Assembly (NCBI RefSeq): GCF_029946515.1
Contig: NZ_JARZHH010000001.1
Coordinates: 682,001-746,000 of the forward strand
DNA: 64,000 nt
From: Polyangium sp. 6x1
GTDB taxonomy: Bacteria; Myxococcota_A; Polyangia; Polyangiales; Polyangiaceae
Direction: 5' to 3'
Shown: piece by piece, positions 26,620 through 34,811 of the stretch
Layout: each line of letters starts with the position of its first letter
How positions within the stretch are numbered: position 1 is the first letter of the stretch
Translations under genes and position numbers: made by a program
The notes under the pieces: generated by a model
Seen by the model: only the letters and a program-made list of their open reading frames with translations
The model's database searches: none
What the model was told of the DNA's origin: nothing

Positions 26620-27761
26620 CGAAGACACGCGTTCTCGTCATCGAAGACTCGCGCACGGTGCGACGCCGGCTCGTCCAGGCGCTCGAGGCCGATCCGGGCT
26701 GCGAGGTGGTGGGCGAGGCCGAGGACGGGGCGCGGGGCATCGCGCTCTGCGAGTCGCTCCGCCCCGACGTGGTGACGCTGGATCTGATCCTGAAGACCGG
26801 CACCGGCGTCGAGGTCACCGAGCACATCATGGCGTTCTGCCCGACGCCGATCGTGATCGTGTCGGCCTCGTTCAACCGCGGCGAGATGATCAAGACCTAC
26901 GACGCGCTCCGGGCCGGCGCGCTCGAGGCGATCGAGAAGCCGACGGGGGACGAGCCCGACGAGGCCTGGTCGCGGCGCTTCGTCGAGACCGTGAAGATCG
27001 CCGCGAAGATCCGGGTGATCACGCATCCGCGGGCGAAGCTGAAGACAAGTGCGAACGCGCTGGCCCAGCCGCCGAGCCCGCCACGCCCGCGGCCGCTGGA
27101 GCGTTTGCCCGAACGTTTGCCCGCGCGCGTGCCTGTCGCAACCACGCCCATGCCGCTCGCCGAGCCGGGCGCGTCCCCCTCGCTCATCGCGATCGGCGCC
27201 TCCACCGGCGGGCCGGGCGCGCTCGTGCAGATCCTGCGCGAGCTGCCCGAGACCTTCCCGCTCTCCGTGCTGCTCGTGATCCACATCGGACAGCCGTTTG
27301 GTCGCGCGTTCGCCGAGTGGCTCGACGGCATGGTGCCGCTCCCCGTCATGGAGGCGAAGCACGGCGAGCTCCTTCCTCCGCCGGGCGCGGCGCGCGTCCT
27401 GATGGCGCCTCCCGAGCGTCACCTCATCGTGCGCGCGGGACGGCTCTGGCTCGACGACGGCCCCGAGCGGCACTCGTGCAAGCCCTCGGTCGACGTCCTG
27501 TTCGAATCGGTCGCCGAGGAGATCGGCAGGACGGCGATCGGCTGCCTGCTCACGGGGATGGGCAAGGACGGCGCGCTCGGCCTCCTCGCCATGAAACGCG
27601 CCGGGTCGATGACCCTCGTGCAGGACGAGTCCACGTCGGTCGTCTTCGGCATGCCGCGGGAGGCCATCCGGCTCGGCGCCGCCAGCCGCATCCTCCCGAT
27701 CGGCGACTTCGGGCGCACCCTGCTCACACTCAGTCGCCCAGGTCGCGGCGGAACCGTGTAA
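26616..27761 (+). CDS. cheB: CheB protein-glutamate methylesterase
   Basis: 381 residues from the GTG at 26616, which overlaps the cheA stop; this start gives the standard receiver beginning (TRVLVIEDSRTVRRRLV). The receiver has the phosphoacceptor in DVVTLDLIL. After a Pro/Arg-rich linker comes the methylesterase domain with the catalytic Ser of IGASTGGPGAL, His of VLLVIHIGQPFG and Asp of GCLLTGMGKDGA. It removes methyl groups added by CheR from the receptor, giving adaptation. The receiver Lys appears as AIEKPTG. Confidence 0.95.
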   Translation: MTKTRVLVIEDSRTVRRRLVQALEADPGCEVVGEAEDGARGIALCESLRPDVVTLDLILKTGTGVEVTEHIMAFCPTPIVIVSASFNRGEMIKTYDALRAGALEAIEKPTGDEPDEAWSRRFVETVKIAAKIRVITHPRAKLKTSANALAQPPSPPRPRPLERLPERLPARVPVATTPMPLAEPGASPSLIAIGASTGGPGALVQILRELPETFPLSVLLVIHIGQPFGRAFAEWLDGMVPLPVMEAKHGELLPPPGAARVLMAPPERHLIVRAGRLWLDDGPERHSCKPSVDVLFESVAEEIGRTAIGCLLTGMGKDGALGLLAMKRAGSMTLVQDESTSVVFGMPREAIRLGAASRILPIGDFGRTLLTLSRPGRGGTV

Positions 27762-27791
27762 AAAGGGAAGATCGGGCACCAAGGGGGTTCG

Positions 27792-28886
27792 ATGAAACCG
27801 CATGTCCTCGTGGTCGACGACAGCCTCACCGTCCGGATGGATCTACGCGGCGCCCTCTCGGCCGCGGGCTTCTCCGTGACCACCTGCGAGACCAAGCGCG
27901 ACGCGGAGAAGGCCCTCCGCGAGCGCACCTTCGCCCTCGCCGTGCTCGACGTGATCCTCCCCGACGGCAGCGGCATCGATCTGCTCCGCACGATCCGCGC
28001 GAGCGCGGGACTCTCGCGGATGCCCGTCATCGTCCTCTCCACCGAGGCCGAGGTGCGCGACCGCGTGAAGGGTTTGACCACGGGCGCCGACGAGTACGTG
28101 GGCAAACCCTACGACATCACCTACCTCGTCCACCGCGCGCGCTCTCTCTGCGAGCGGACGAGCCACGAGGGGACCGGACCCGTCGCGGCCGCGCGCCGCA
28201 TCCTCGCCGTCGACGACTGCCCCACGTTCCTCATGGCGCTCGCGTGCAAGCTGCGCGAGGACGGCCACGACGTCGTGCTCGCGCGCTCCGGCATCGAGGC
28301 GCTCGAGCTGCTCGCCGTGCAGTCCGTCGACTGCGTGGTGCTCGACTTCGTGATGCCCGACGTCGACGGCCTCGAGACGCTCCGCAGGCTCCGATGCTTG
28401 CCCGGCCGTGAATCCACGCCGGCGGTCATGCTCACCGCGAGCGAGGATCCGACCGTCGCGCGTCGCGCCACGGACGCGGGCGCGTCCGACTTCGTCCACA
28501 AGAGCCTCGACCTCGACGCGGTGCGCGCGAAGATCAGGAACCTCCTTCGCAACCGTCGCGCCGCGCAGACCGCGGCGCCGCCCGCGCGCGCGTCGAGCGC
28601 CGATCGACCGCCCGCCTCACGCCCGAGCGGACCGACCTCGGAAGGCCCCTTGTTCCCGCGCATCGTCGCGGCGACGGGGCTCTCGCCTCTGCTCGCGCGC
28701 AGCGTGCTCTCGAAGGCGTGTACGCGCGCCGGCGTCGACGCGAGCGCGCTCGGCGTCGAGGGACTCAGGCGAGCTCTGCCGTGCATCCGCGAAGCGCTTC
28801 AGATGTTCTACCCGGCGGAGGAAGTGCAGCGTCGCGCGCAGGCGATGGCTGCGTTGATCACGCCCGCCGATCATCCGGAGGCGTGA
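27792..28886 (+). CDS. Response regulator with two receiver domains and a conserved tail
   Basis: 364 residues. Receiver 1 (HVLVVDDSLTVRMDL, phosphoacceptor in AVLDVILPDGSG, Lys in YVGKPYD) and receiver 2 (RILAVDDCPTFLMAL, CVVLDFVMPDVDG, Lys in FVHKSLD) are both intact. After a Pro/Ser-rich linker the last ~70 residues (RIVAATGLSPLLARSVLSKACTR) form a small helical domain not recognised. There is no DNA-binding or enzymatic output, so it is probably the CheY-equivalent output of this system, as with double-receiver FrzZ in Myxococcus. It lies 30 bp after cheB; AAGGGGG precedes the ATG. Confidence 0.9.
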   Translation: MKPHVLVVDDSLTVRMDLRGALSAAGFSVTTCETKRDAEKALRERTFALAVLDVILPDGSGIDLLRTIRASAGLSRMPVIVLSTEAEVRDRVKGLTTGADEYVGKPYDITYLVHRARSLCERTSHEGTGPVAAARRILAVDDCPTFLMALACKLREDGHDVVLARSGIEALELLAVQSVDCVVLDFVMPDVDGLETLRRLRCLPGRESTPAVMLTASEDPTVARRATDAGASDFVHKSLDLDAVRAKIRNLLRNRRAAQTAAPPARASSADRPPASRPSGPTSEGPLFPRIVAATGLSPLLARSVLSKACTRAGVDASALGVEGLRRALPCIREALQMFYPAEEVQRRAQAMAALITPADHPEA

Positions 28887-28916
28887 CACCTCGGCCCTTT
28901 TGCTACGCTCCGGGCC

Positions 28917-29246
28917 ATGAATCGTGCTCCGGACGAACGGCAGCTCTTCGAGCGGATCCTCTCCCTCGTCGAAGCGATGGAGGAGAACCAGCGGCAGAAG
29001 GTCCTCTCCCTGGCGCGGCGCCTCCTGCCGGGGCTCACGCCGGAAGACATCCGGAATCCTCATGATTTCCCGGACCTCGATGACCCCGACTGGCACTTCG
29101 AAGATGGGCAACTGACGGGAATTCAGTCCGTGCGGTTTGCGCTACGGGCGCTCTCGGGTGAAGTTCTGTCTCATGGCGACCAAGGCGCGAGCCGGGCGGA
29201 CGAGCACAAAGAAGACGCAGAAGAAGCCGAGCAAACAGGCGGCTGA
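28917..29246 (+). CDS. Small hypothetical protein
   Basis: 109 residues, not recognised. The first ~75 residues look genuine: an amphipathic helix (LFERILSLVEAMEENQRQKVLSLARRLLPG) and an acidic DFPDLDDPDWHFEDG stretch. The C-terminal third overlaps the start of the Smr gene by 74 bp in another frame and is less certain. It starts 31 bp after the double-receiver gene. Confidence 0.5.
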   Translation: MNRAPDERQLFERILSLVEAMEENQRQKVLSLARRLLPGLTPEDIRNPHDFPDLDDPDWHFEDGQLTGIQSVRFALRALSGEVLSHGDQGASRADEHKEDAEEAEQTGG

Positions 29247-29994
29247 TAGCCCCTTCTTCCGCCCGTTCGCGAAGCTCGCGTCGAAGGGACGCAAGGGCAA
29301 AGCGGAGAAGGGCGACAAGCCCGAGAAGGCCGAGAAGCCCGAAAAATCTGCGTCCTCCGCGAAAGCAGAGAGCGGGACGAAGAAGCAGACGTCGTCACGT
29401 GTACCTGTACAGTTGGCGGCCGAGCAGGCAGAGCCCGAGGCGCAACCGAGCGACGCCGAGACGTTCGCGATGTACATGGCGGGCGTGCGCACGCTCGAGG
29501 ATCGCAAGGCACGCGTCCCTCGCTCCGCGACGCCGATCGAGCCGAAATCCAAGGCTCCGCGCGTGACGAAGGACCACGATGCCGACGCGCGTCACATGCT
29601 GCACTCGCTCGTCGCCGAGGGCGTCCGCTTCGAGGTCACCGACGACGGCGAGCGCATCGAGGGACGCAGGCTCGACGTCGATCCGCGCGAGGTGCGCCGC
29701 CTTCGACGCGGTGCGTATACGGTCGATGGTCGGCTCGATTTGCATGGGATGAACGCAGGCGAGGCGCGTCGTGAGGTGGAGAAGTTCGTGCGCAAGCGTC
29801 GCGCGGACGGAGATCGCGTCGTGGCTCTGATCCACGGGCGTGGAAACCACTCGCCGCGAGGAATCGGCGTGCTGCGCGGGGAAATCGCGGCGTGGTTGAG
29901 CCAGGGTCCGGTCGCCCACCATGTGGCTGCGTTCGCGTCGGCACCGGAGGACGAAGGCGGCACGGGAGTCGTGCTCGCGCTCTTGGCACGATGA
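29173..29994 (+). CDS. Smr-domain (MutS2 C-terminal type) protein
   Basis: 273 residues from ATG 29173, preceded by GGGTGAAG; in-frame upstream codons lie in the preceding gene. The first ~75 residues are Lys/Ala/Glu-rich and low complexity, likely disordered and possibly nucleic-acid binding. The C-terminal ~85 residues are an Smr domain: LDLHGMNAGEARREVEKF and LIHGRGNHSPRG contain the conserved LDLHG and HGxGxxS motifs. Smr domains are structure-specific DNA or RNA endonucleases or ribosome-collision factors. Which applies here is open. Confidence 0.85.
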   Translation: MATKARAGRTSTKKTQKKPSKQAADSPFFRPFAKLASKGRKGKAEKGDKPEKAEKPEKSASSAKAESGTKKQTSSRVPVQLAAEQAEPEAQPSDAETFAMYMAGVRTLEDRKARVPRSATPIEPKSKAPRVTKDHDADARHMLHSLVAEGVRFEVTDDGERIEGRRLDVDPREVRRLRRGAYTVDGRLDLHGMNAGEARREVEKFVRKRRADGDRVVALIHGRGNHSPRGIGVLRGEIAAWLSQGPVAHHVAAFASAPEDEGGTGVVLALLAR

Positions 29995-30104
29995 CGGGAT
30001 CGGGCTACTTCCTCTCTCGCACTCCCCCCTCGCAGCGGACGGCGAACGCGGGGGAAAGGGCATCGAAGGAAGCTCGGAGCGACGAACCTCCGAAGGAGCG
30101 CGCG

Positions 30105-31025
30105 ATGGTCGACAAGCTGAAGAAGATCTGGATGGAAGGCGAGTTCGTCGACTGGGACGACGCCAAGGTGCACATCCTGACGCACTCCTTGCACTACGGG
30201 CTCGGCGCCTTCGAAGGGATCCGCGCCTACCGCAGGGCCGATGGCGGCACGTACGTGTTCCGGTTGAAGGAGCACATCGATCGGCTCTTCGACACGTGCA
30301 GGCTGCTCGCGATCCAGCCGCGGTTCACGCGGCAGCAGGTCGCCGACGCGACGGTGGAGACCCTGCGCCAGAACGACATGCAGGAAGGCTACATCCGCCC
30401 GCTCGTGTACATGGGCGACGGGCCGATGGGCGTGTACGCGCACGACAACCCCGTGCGCACGACGATCGTCGCGTGGCACTGGGGCCAGTACCTCGGCAAG
30501 GGCGCGACCGAGAACGGCATCCGCGCGAAGATCAGCGCGTTCGCTCGGCACCACATCAACGTGGGTTTGCCCAAGGCGAAGATGATGGGGCAGTACACGA
30601 ACAGCTCGCTCGCCAAGCGCGAGGCGCGCGTCGCCGGCTACAACGAGGCGATCCTGCTCGATCCGAACGGCTACGTCAGCGAGGGCTCGGGCGAGAACAT
30701 CTTCGTCGTGCGCCGCGGCCGGCTGCTCACGCCGCCGCTCTCGGCCTCGATCCTCGAGGGCATCACGCGCGACACGATCCTCACGCTCGCGCGCGAGGAG
30801 GGCATCCCCACGTCGGAGGAGATGATCACGCGCGACCAGCTCTACCTCGCCGACGAGGCGTTCTTCACGGGCACGGCCGCCGAGGTCACGCCGATCCGCG
30901 AGGTCGACGATCGCACGATCGGCGAGGGCCAGGTCGGACCGATCACGCGCAGGCTCCAGCAGCGCTTCTTCGGCATCGTGCGGGGCGAGGACAACTCGCA
31001 CCCCGAGTGGCTCACGCGCGTCTGA
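30105..31025 (+). CDS. ilvE: Branched-chain amino acid aminotransferase
   Basis: 306 residues, a class IV PLP aminotransferase of usual IlvE length. The ATG at 30105 follows GAAGGAG. Typical motifs are HYGLGAFEGIRAY, YIRPLVYMGDGPMGV, the PLP lysine in GLPKAKMMGQYTNSSLAKREA, the YVSEGSGENIFVV motif and FFTGTAAEVTPI. It transfers the amino group between glutamate and the keto acids of valine, leucine and isoleucine. No other branched-chain gene is nearby. A lipoprotein gene begins 2 bp after its stop. Confidence 0.95.
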   Translation: MVDKLKKIWMEGEFVDWDDAKVHILTHSLHYGLGAFEGIRAYRRADGGTYVFRLKEHIDRLFDTCRLLAIQPRFTRQQVADATVETLRQNDMQEGYIRPLVYMGDGPMGVYAHDNPVRTTIVAWHWGQYLGKGATENGIRAKISAFARHHINVGLPKAKMMGQYTNSSLAKREARVAGYNEAILLDPNGYVSEGSGENIFVVRRGRLLTPPLSASILEGITRDTILTLAREEGIPTSEEMITRDQLYLADEAFFTGTAAEVTPIREVDDRTIGEGQVGPITRRLQQRFFGIVRGEDNSHPEWLTRV

Positions 31026-31027
31026 CC

Positions 31028-31687
31028 GTGCGCGCGCCTCTCGCGCTCGCCTTTGCGCTGCTGCTCTGCGGATGCGGCAGCGCGCCCCATCCTCCCCCGA
31101 CAAACCCGCCGCGCCCGCTCCCCTCCGCGGGGAGCGCGGCGGCCCCACGCCAGGCACCGGATGCGATCGCGGCGGCCACGTCCTTCAAGACGTTCGCCTC
31201 CGCGCGCTTCGACCTCTCGCTCCCGCTGCCCGACGGCGCGGCCTTCCGCGTCGACGATCAGACCGAGCGGTGGCTCGTCGCCCGGCACGACGCGACGAGC
31301 TCGGTCCTGCTCGTGCGCACGTGGCGCGAGGACGACGTCGGGGGCCGCGCGCGATGCGAGGCGCGGGCGCGCACCTGGCGCGACCTGCCCGCGCGGGAAG
31401 GAAGCCGCCTCGTCTCGGCGTCGCGCCTCGCGGTGCCTCCGGATCACGACACCCTCGCCGAGGTCCTCCTCGGCCCCCGCGCCACGAACGGCGAGGGCAC
31501 GGACGGCTTCGTGCTCGCCTTCGGCGGCTGGGCGAAGCGGTGCTTCGCGTACGTCTTCAGCACGCGCGGCGCGAGCGAGCGCGTCGTGATGGAGCGCCTC
31601 GCGGTCATGGTGGACGGTTCGCTCCGGCGCATGCGCTTCCAGAGCGAGCTCTCGCCTGCGCGTCCTTCGCGCGGGGGTTTGCCCTAG
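31028..31687 (+). CDS. Lipoprotein, unknown function
   Basis: 219 residues from GTG 31028, immediately after the ilvE stop. The signal LALAFALLLCGCGS carries the lipobox; a Pro/Ser/Ala linker and a ~150-residue domain of unknown family follow (FKTFASARFDLSLPLPDGAAFRVDD, GFVLAFGGWAKRCFAYVFST). Its stop overlaps the opposing gene's stop in a shared CTAG (31684-31687). Translation coupled to ilvE is likely, with no obvious functional link. Confidence 0.75.
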   Translation: MRAPLALAFALLLCGCGSAPHPPPTNPPRPLPSAGSAAAPRQAPDAIAAATSFKTFASARFDLSLPLPDGAAFRVDDQTERWLVARHDATSSVLLVRTWREDDVGGRARCEARARTWRDLPAREGSRLVSASRLAVPPDHDTLAEVLLGPRATNGEGTDGFVLAFGGWAKRCFAYVFSTRGASERVVMERLAVMVDGSLRRMRFQSELSPARPSRGGLP

Positions 31688-32304
31688 AGCCCCGCGAACG
31701 TCTGGCAGAACTTGCTCGTCTTCGCCTCGTCCTCCACGAGGATCCACGTCCCCTGCGAGACCTCCCCGTTCGGCGCCGCGCCGAGCATCTCGGGCAGGAC
31801 CAGACAAACCACCTCGTACTGCCCCTCGATCACGCCCGCGGGGAACGCCGCGTCCGTCGTCTCGAACTTCCCCGTGAGCTTGCCGTACGACGTGCGCAGC
31901 GAGAGCGTACCGGGACCGATGATCTCCGCGCCGCTCTGCGACAGCTGCGCGAGCGTTCCTCCGCCGTACCCGTCCGACAGCGCCACCGAGAAGGTCTGCT
32001 CGAGCAGCTCCTCCGTAGTCACGTCGAACGCGATGCTGAGCCCGTAGCCGCGTCGATCGGCCGTCGAGAGCGTCACCGACGCCGTCGCTGGAGGGCCGTT
32101 CGGCAGCGGCGCCCGGATCTCGATGCTCGCCGGATCGCCTCGGAAGATGCGCCCGTCGGGCAAACGGATCGTGAGGTCGTCGTTCACGGTCGGCGTCCGA
32201 AACGCGAACAGATCACTCACATCACCCACCGAGCAGGCCGTGGTGCTCATGGCGGCGGACGCGGCACACACGCCCAGTAAGAAAAGGTTTTTCTCGTCCT
32301 TCAT
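31684..32304 (-). CDS. Lipoprotein, unknown function
   Basis: 206 residues. The ATG at 32304 follows AGAGGA and starts a lipoprotein-type signal (LLGVCAASAAMSTTACSVG). The frame stays open upstream but is antisense to the next gene. The mature part is beta-rich (TIRLPDGRIFRGDPASIEI, FETTDAAFPAGVIEGQYEVVC), with two cysteines near the end. No family was recognised. It is 17 bp downstream of the matrixin-like protease gene on the same strand, so it is probably the third gene of that operon. Confidence 0.75.
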   Translation of the reverse strand: MKDEKNLFLLGVCAASAAMSTTACSVGDVSDLFAFRTPTVNDDLTIRLPDGRIFRGDPASIEIRAPLPNGPPATASVTLSTADRRGYGLSIAFDVTTEELLEQTFSVALSDGYGGGTLAQLSQSGAEIIGPGTLSLRTSYGKLTGKFETTDAAFPAGVIEGQYEVVCLVLPEMLGAAPNGEVSQGTWILVEDEAKTSKFCQTFAGL

Positions 32305-32321
32305 CGACGTATCCTCTGGCT

Positions 32322-33410
32322 TCAGCACCCGCAGTCGAGCACCTGGATGGTGAGCGGGTTGTGGATGACGTTGTCGCTCTCGGAGCTCTCCACGACCGCG
32401 TTGCCCGCGTCGACCTGGTGGTAGAGCCAGTACAAACCCTTCGGCGTCCCGCACGGCACCGTGGTCGTCACGCTCGGGTGGACCTGCTTCTCGGCGTTGA
32501 CCGTCGCGCCGAACCACGTCCCGAGCGTGATCCCTGCCCACGCGTGTGCGGTCGGGCTCGGCGCGATGAAAAAGCGCTGGTCCGATGCCACGGTCTTCGT
32601 CCCCGTGTTGGCCGTGGTGAAGTGAAACGAGAACGTGTCGCCGCGACAGCGCTGGATCGTTTGCCACGGCGCCGTGCTGCGGATGTTGCCGCTCGTCAGG
32701 CGCTGCGCGGAGGCCATCAGGTTCGTCTCGCCGACCGTCGACGGGTACAGAAAGCGCCCGCCCGCGGCGTCGTCGGGCATGGGCTGGGCGAACATCGCGC
32801 TCGGCCCGCCGCCGAGCGGCACGGGCGGCGAGGGCCGCATGATCGTGAAGTCGAGCGTGTGGTTGTCCGGTCCGCCCGGGGACGAGATCGAGAGCCCGTG
32901 CGCGTGACCGAGCTCGTGGAGGAACGTGGACCTGCCCGTCCGCGTCGGGCTGTACGGGCATGCGCCCGAGGCGAACGCCTCGTCGGGGTTGTCGAAGCTC
33001 TGCGTCGAGAGGTTCGCGAGCAGCACGTTCACCTCGTCGATCTGATCGCAGTTCCGCACGACCACCGTCGTCCCGAGCGAGCCGTCGATGCTCGACGCCT
33101 CGACGAGCGCCACGTCGTTCCAGCCGTCGTCGAGGTCGACCCAGCAGTGGCTCGTGGACCAGGACCCGTAGTGGTAGACCATGTCCTGCATGCCGCCGAC
33201 GCCGCGCCACTGCCCGATCGCCGCGGCGTAGGCCTTCGCCTGGCTACTGCCCGAGGGGATGCTGCAAAGGTTTTGCACGAGCCCGAACGACGACTTCCAC
33301 CGGACGTTCTTGCCGTTGCAGGTGAGGTAGCGGAACGCGTCGGCGCGGCTCGTGAGCGTCAGGCACGCGAGGACGACGCACGCGAGGACGACCAGGAGAT
33401 GCATGCGCAT
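32322..33410 (-). CDS. Secreted matrixin-like zinc metalloprotease
   Basis: 362 residues. A signal peptide (LLVVLACVVLACLTLTSRADA) precedes a ~220-residue region with FLHELGHAHGLS, the HExxHxxG zinc motif of metzincins. The third ligand, normally His three residues after the Gly, is not in its usual place; His in GGPDNHTLDF could replace it, and TIMRP resembles the Met-turn. The C-terminal ~100 residues look like a CARDB-type beta domain (AGNAVVESSESDN). It probably degrades extracellular protein. The start overlaps the upstream gene's stop by one base; a second ATG is at 33404. Confidence 0.78.
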   Translation of the reverse strand: MRMHLLVVLACVVLACLTLTSRADAFRYLTCNGKNVRWKSSFGLVQNLCSIPSGSSQAKAYAAAIGQWRGVGGMQDMVYHYGSWSTSHCWVDLDDGWNDVALVEASSIDGSLGTTVVVRNCDQIDEVNVLLANLSTQSFDNPDEAFASGACPYSPTRTGRSTFLHELGHAHGLSISSPGGPDNHTLDFTIMRPSPPVPLGGGPSAMFAQPMPDDAAGGRFLYPSTVGETNLMASAQRLTSGNIRSTAPWQTIQRCRGDTFSFHFTTANTGTKTVASDQRFFIAPSPTAHAWAGITLGTWFGATVNAEKQVHPSVTTTVPCGTPKGLYWLYHQVDAGNAVVESSESDNVIHNPLTIQVLDCGC

Positions 33411-34255
33411 CACGGCGCACCTCCGTCCTCGCACACGGCGAGCTCCTTCGTCGACGTGTCGGCGAGGCCCACGGGCGGGTCGTCGAAGCACGCGAGCAGG
33501 CCCTCGGTACTCGCGGGGCTCTCCGTGGGCGTGGGCGCGCGCCACGTCGTCACGCGCCGCCACGGACCTGCCGACATCGGCGCGGGCGAGAACGAGCCGT
33601 TCGGCCACGCGCCCGTCGCACGGGCGAAGATGCGCAGCCCCTCGGCGAGCTCCTCGGCGTCGAGCGCGCGCTCCACGTCCGCCTCCGTGATCCACGTCGA
33701 GAGCCGCGGCGGCGCCGATCCATCCACGGCGCCGCTCGGCTGCGTCCAGAGCAGTGGCCCGGCCACGATCTCGGTCGCGCTCACGCCGGCGATGAGCCGC
33801 CCGTAGGCGTCCACGAGCGCGCGCTTCGTCCCGACGGTGTCCACGCGGAACACGTGCCCGAACGCGATCGGCGACAGCGTCCACTCGGTGTTGCGCAGAA
33901 ACAGGAAGTACCGTTTGCCCGGGGCGAGCTCGGGCACGTGCGTCGCCACGATCTCGCGACCGTCGGGCAAGTACCCGCCGAACGATCGGATCACGACGGA
34001 GCTCGGCGTCGATTTGCCGAGCGAGCCGAGGTGGACGAACACGTTCGTCACGGTCGCGATCGTCCGCGGCCCTTCGACCTCGTCGAATTGGAAGCTCACG
34101 TCCTCCACGTCGCCTTCGATCACGGCGGCGGTTTGTCGCAGCACGTCGGCGAGCGTGTCCGCGGGCGAGGGCAGCGGAGAAGCGTGGGCGGCGTGGGCCC
34201 CGAGCGACGCGCTGACGATCACGGAAGCGATGAAACTCGGACGGACGGATCGCAT
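33410..34255 (-). CDS. Exported protein, unknown function
   Basis: 281 residues from the ATG at 34255. A signal peptide (FIASVIVSASLGAHAAHA) is followed by a beta-rich ~240-residue protein (AAVIEGDVEDVSFQFDEVEG, TVTNVFVHLGSL, GKRYFLFLRN). No enzymatic motif is seen. It is the first gene of a three-gene minus-strand operon with the matrixin-like protease and a lipoprotein, and stop and start overlap by one base. It could be a cofactor or inhibitor of that protease; this is position-based only. A hairpin lies in its upstream region at 34279-34321. Confidence 0.75.
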   Translation of the reverse strand: MRSVRPSFIASVIVSASLGAHAAHASPLPSPADTLADVLRQTAAVIEGDVEDVSFQFDEVEGPRTIATVTNVFVHLGSLGKSTPSSVVIRSFGGYLPDGREIVATHVPELAPGKRYFLFLRNTEWTLSPIAFGHVFRVDTVGTKRALVDAYGRLIAGVSATEIVAGPLLWTQPSGAVDGSAPPRLSTWITEADVERALDAEELAEGLRIFARATGAWPNGSFSPAPMSAGPWRRVTTWRAPTPTESPASTEGLLACFDDPPVGLADTSTKELAVCEDGGAP

Positions 34256-34278
34256 CGAACCTCCGGCGGTTGGGTCTT

Positions 34279-34321
34279 TTTCGACGCGGCGGCGCGGCCT
34301 TCCTCGCGCGCGGCGTCGAAA
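34279..34321 (-). promoter_or_regulatory. Inverted repeat upstream of the exported-protein/protease operon
   Basis: A perfect 9-bp inverted repeat, TTTCGACGC (34279-34287) with GCGTCGAAA (34313-34321), has 25 GC-rich bases between the arms. It lies 24-66 bp upstream of the ATG at 34255. It could be an operator or a 5' leader hairpin. Confidence 0.35.
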
Positions 34322-34527
34322 CCACCGCGCCTCGTCCTGCCTGCGCGGCGGCGTGACCGGGCCGGGACGAACGTGGTCCCGACGAACGCGAAGGATCTGC
34401 CGCATCGGGAATAAAAGGACCATCGGGCAGTCGGGGCCGTGTGTTCGAGGATCTTCCCGTCTTCGTAGGGAAAACGATGTACACGCCCCGGACCCTCGCG
34501 ATCGCGCGGGGGATCTCGGGTCCGCCC

Positions 34528-34577
34528 GGTTTGTCCTTCTGGAGCCTGGTTTGTCTGTCTCGACGTGCCGGTTTGTC
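34528..34577 (+). repeat. Three direct GGTTTGTC repeats, possible regulator sites
   Basis: GGTTTGTC occurs at 34528-34535, 34548-34555 and 34570-34577, spaced 20 and 22 bp, about two helical turns, so the copies face the same side of the DNA. The motif is AT-richer than its surroundings. It lies 235-284 bp upstream of the OmpA-like gene. Confidence 0.4.
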
Positions 34578-34811
34578 CTTCGCGGCGGCAGCGTGCGAGC
34601 AAGATCACGTCTCGGGTGCGGACCGGAACCATCCCGCAGGGGGCTCCCCGGCCCTTCGAAGCAAGAATCCCTACATGGAGGCCCGAGAGCGCGGGATCTG
34701 CCGGGGACCTCCGTCGGAATGGACTTTCGCGGGACGGACGACCTCGCTACCGTTCAAGGATTGCTCGTCCCAGGGACGTATTTTCCCCTGGGATGCACCG
34801 GGGAGAATGTC

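Larger units (their letters stand above)
34256..34811. other. 556-bp divergent intergenic region
   Basis: No credible gene lies between the divergent exported-protein and OmpA-like lipoprotein genes. It contains the inverted repeat at 34279-34321, three direct GGTTTGTC repeats at 34528-34577, and a 7-bp inverted repeat CCCAGGG/CCCTGGG (34769-34775 with 34786-34792) 20 bp before the OmpA-like start. It is therefore probably a double promoter region. Confidence 0.6.
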
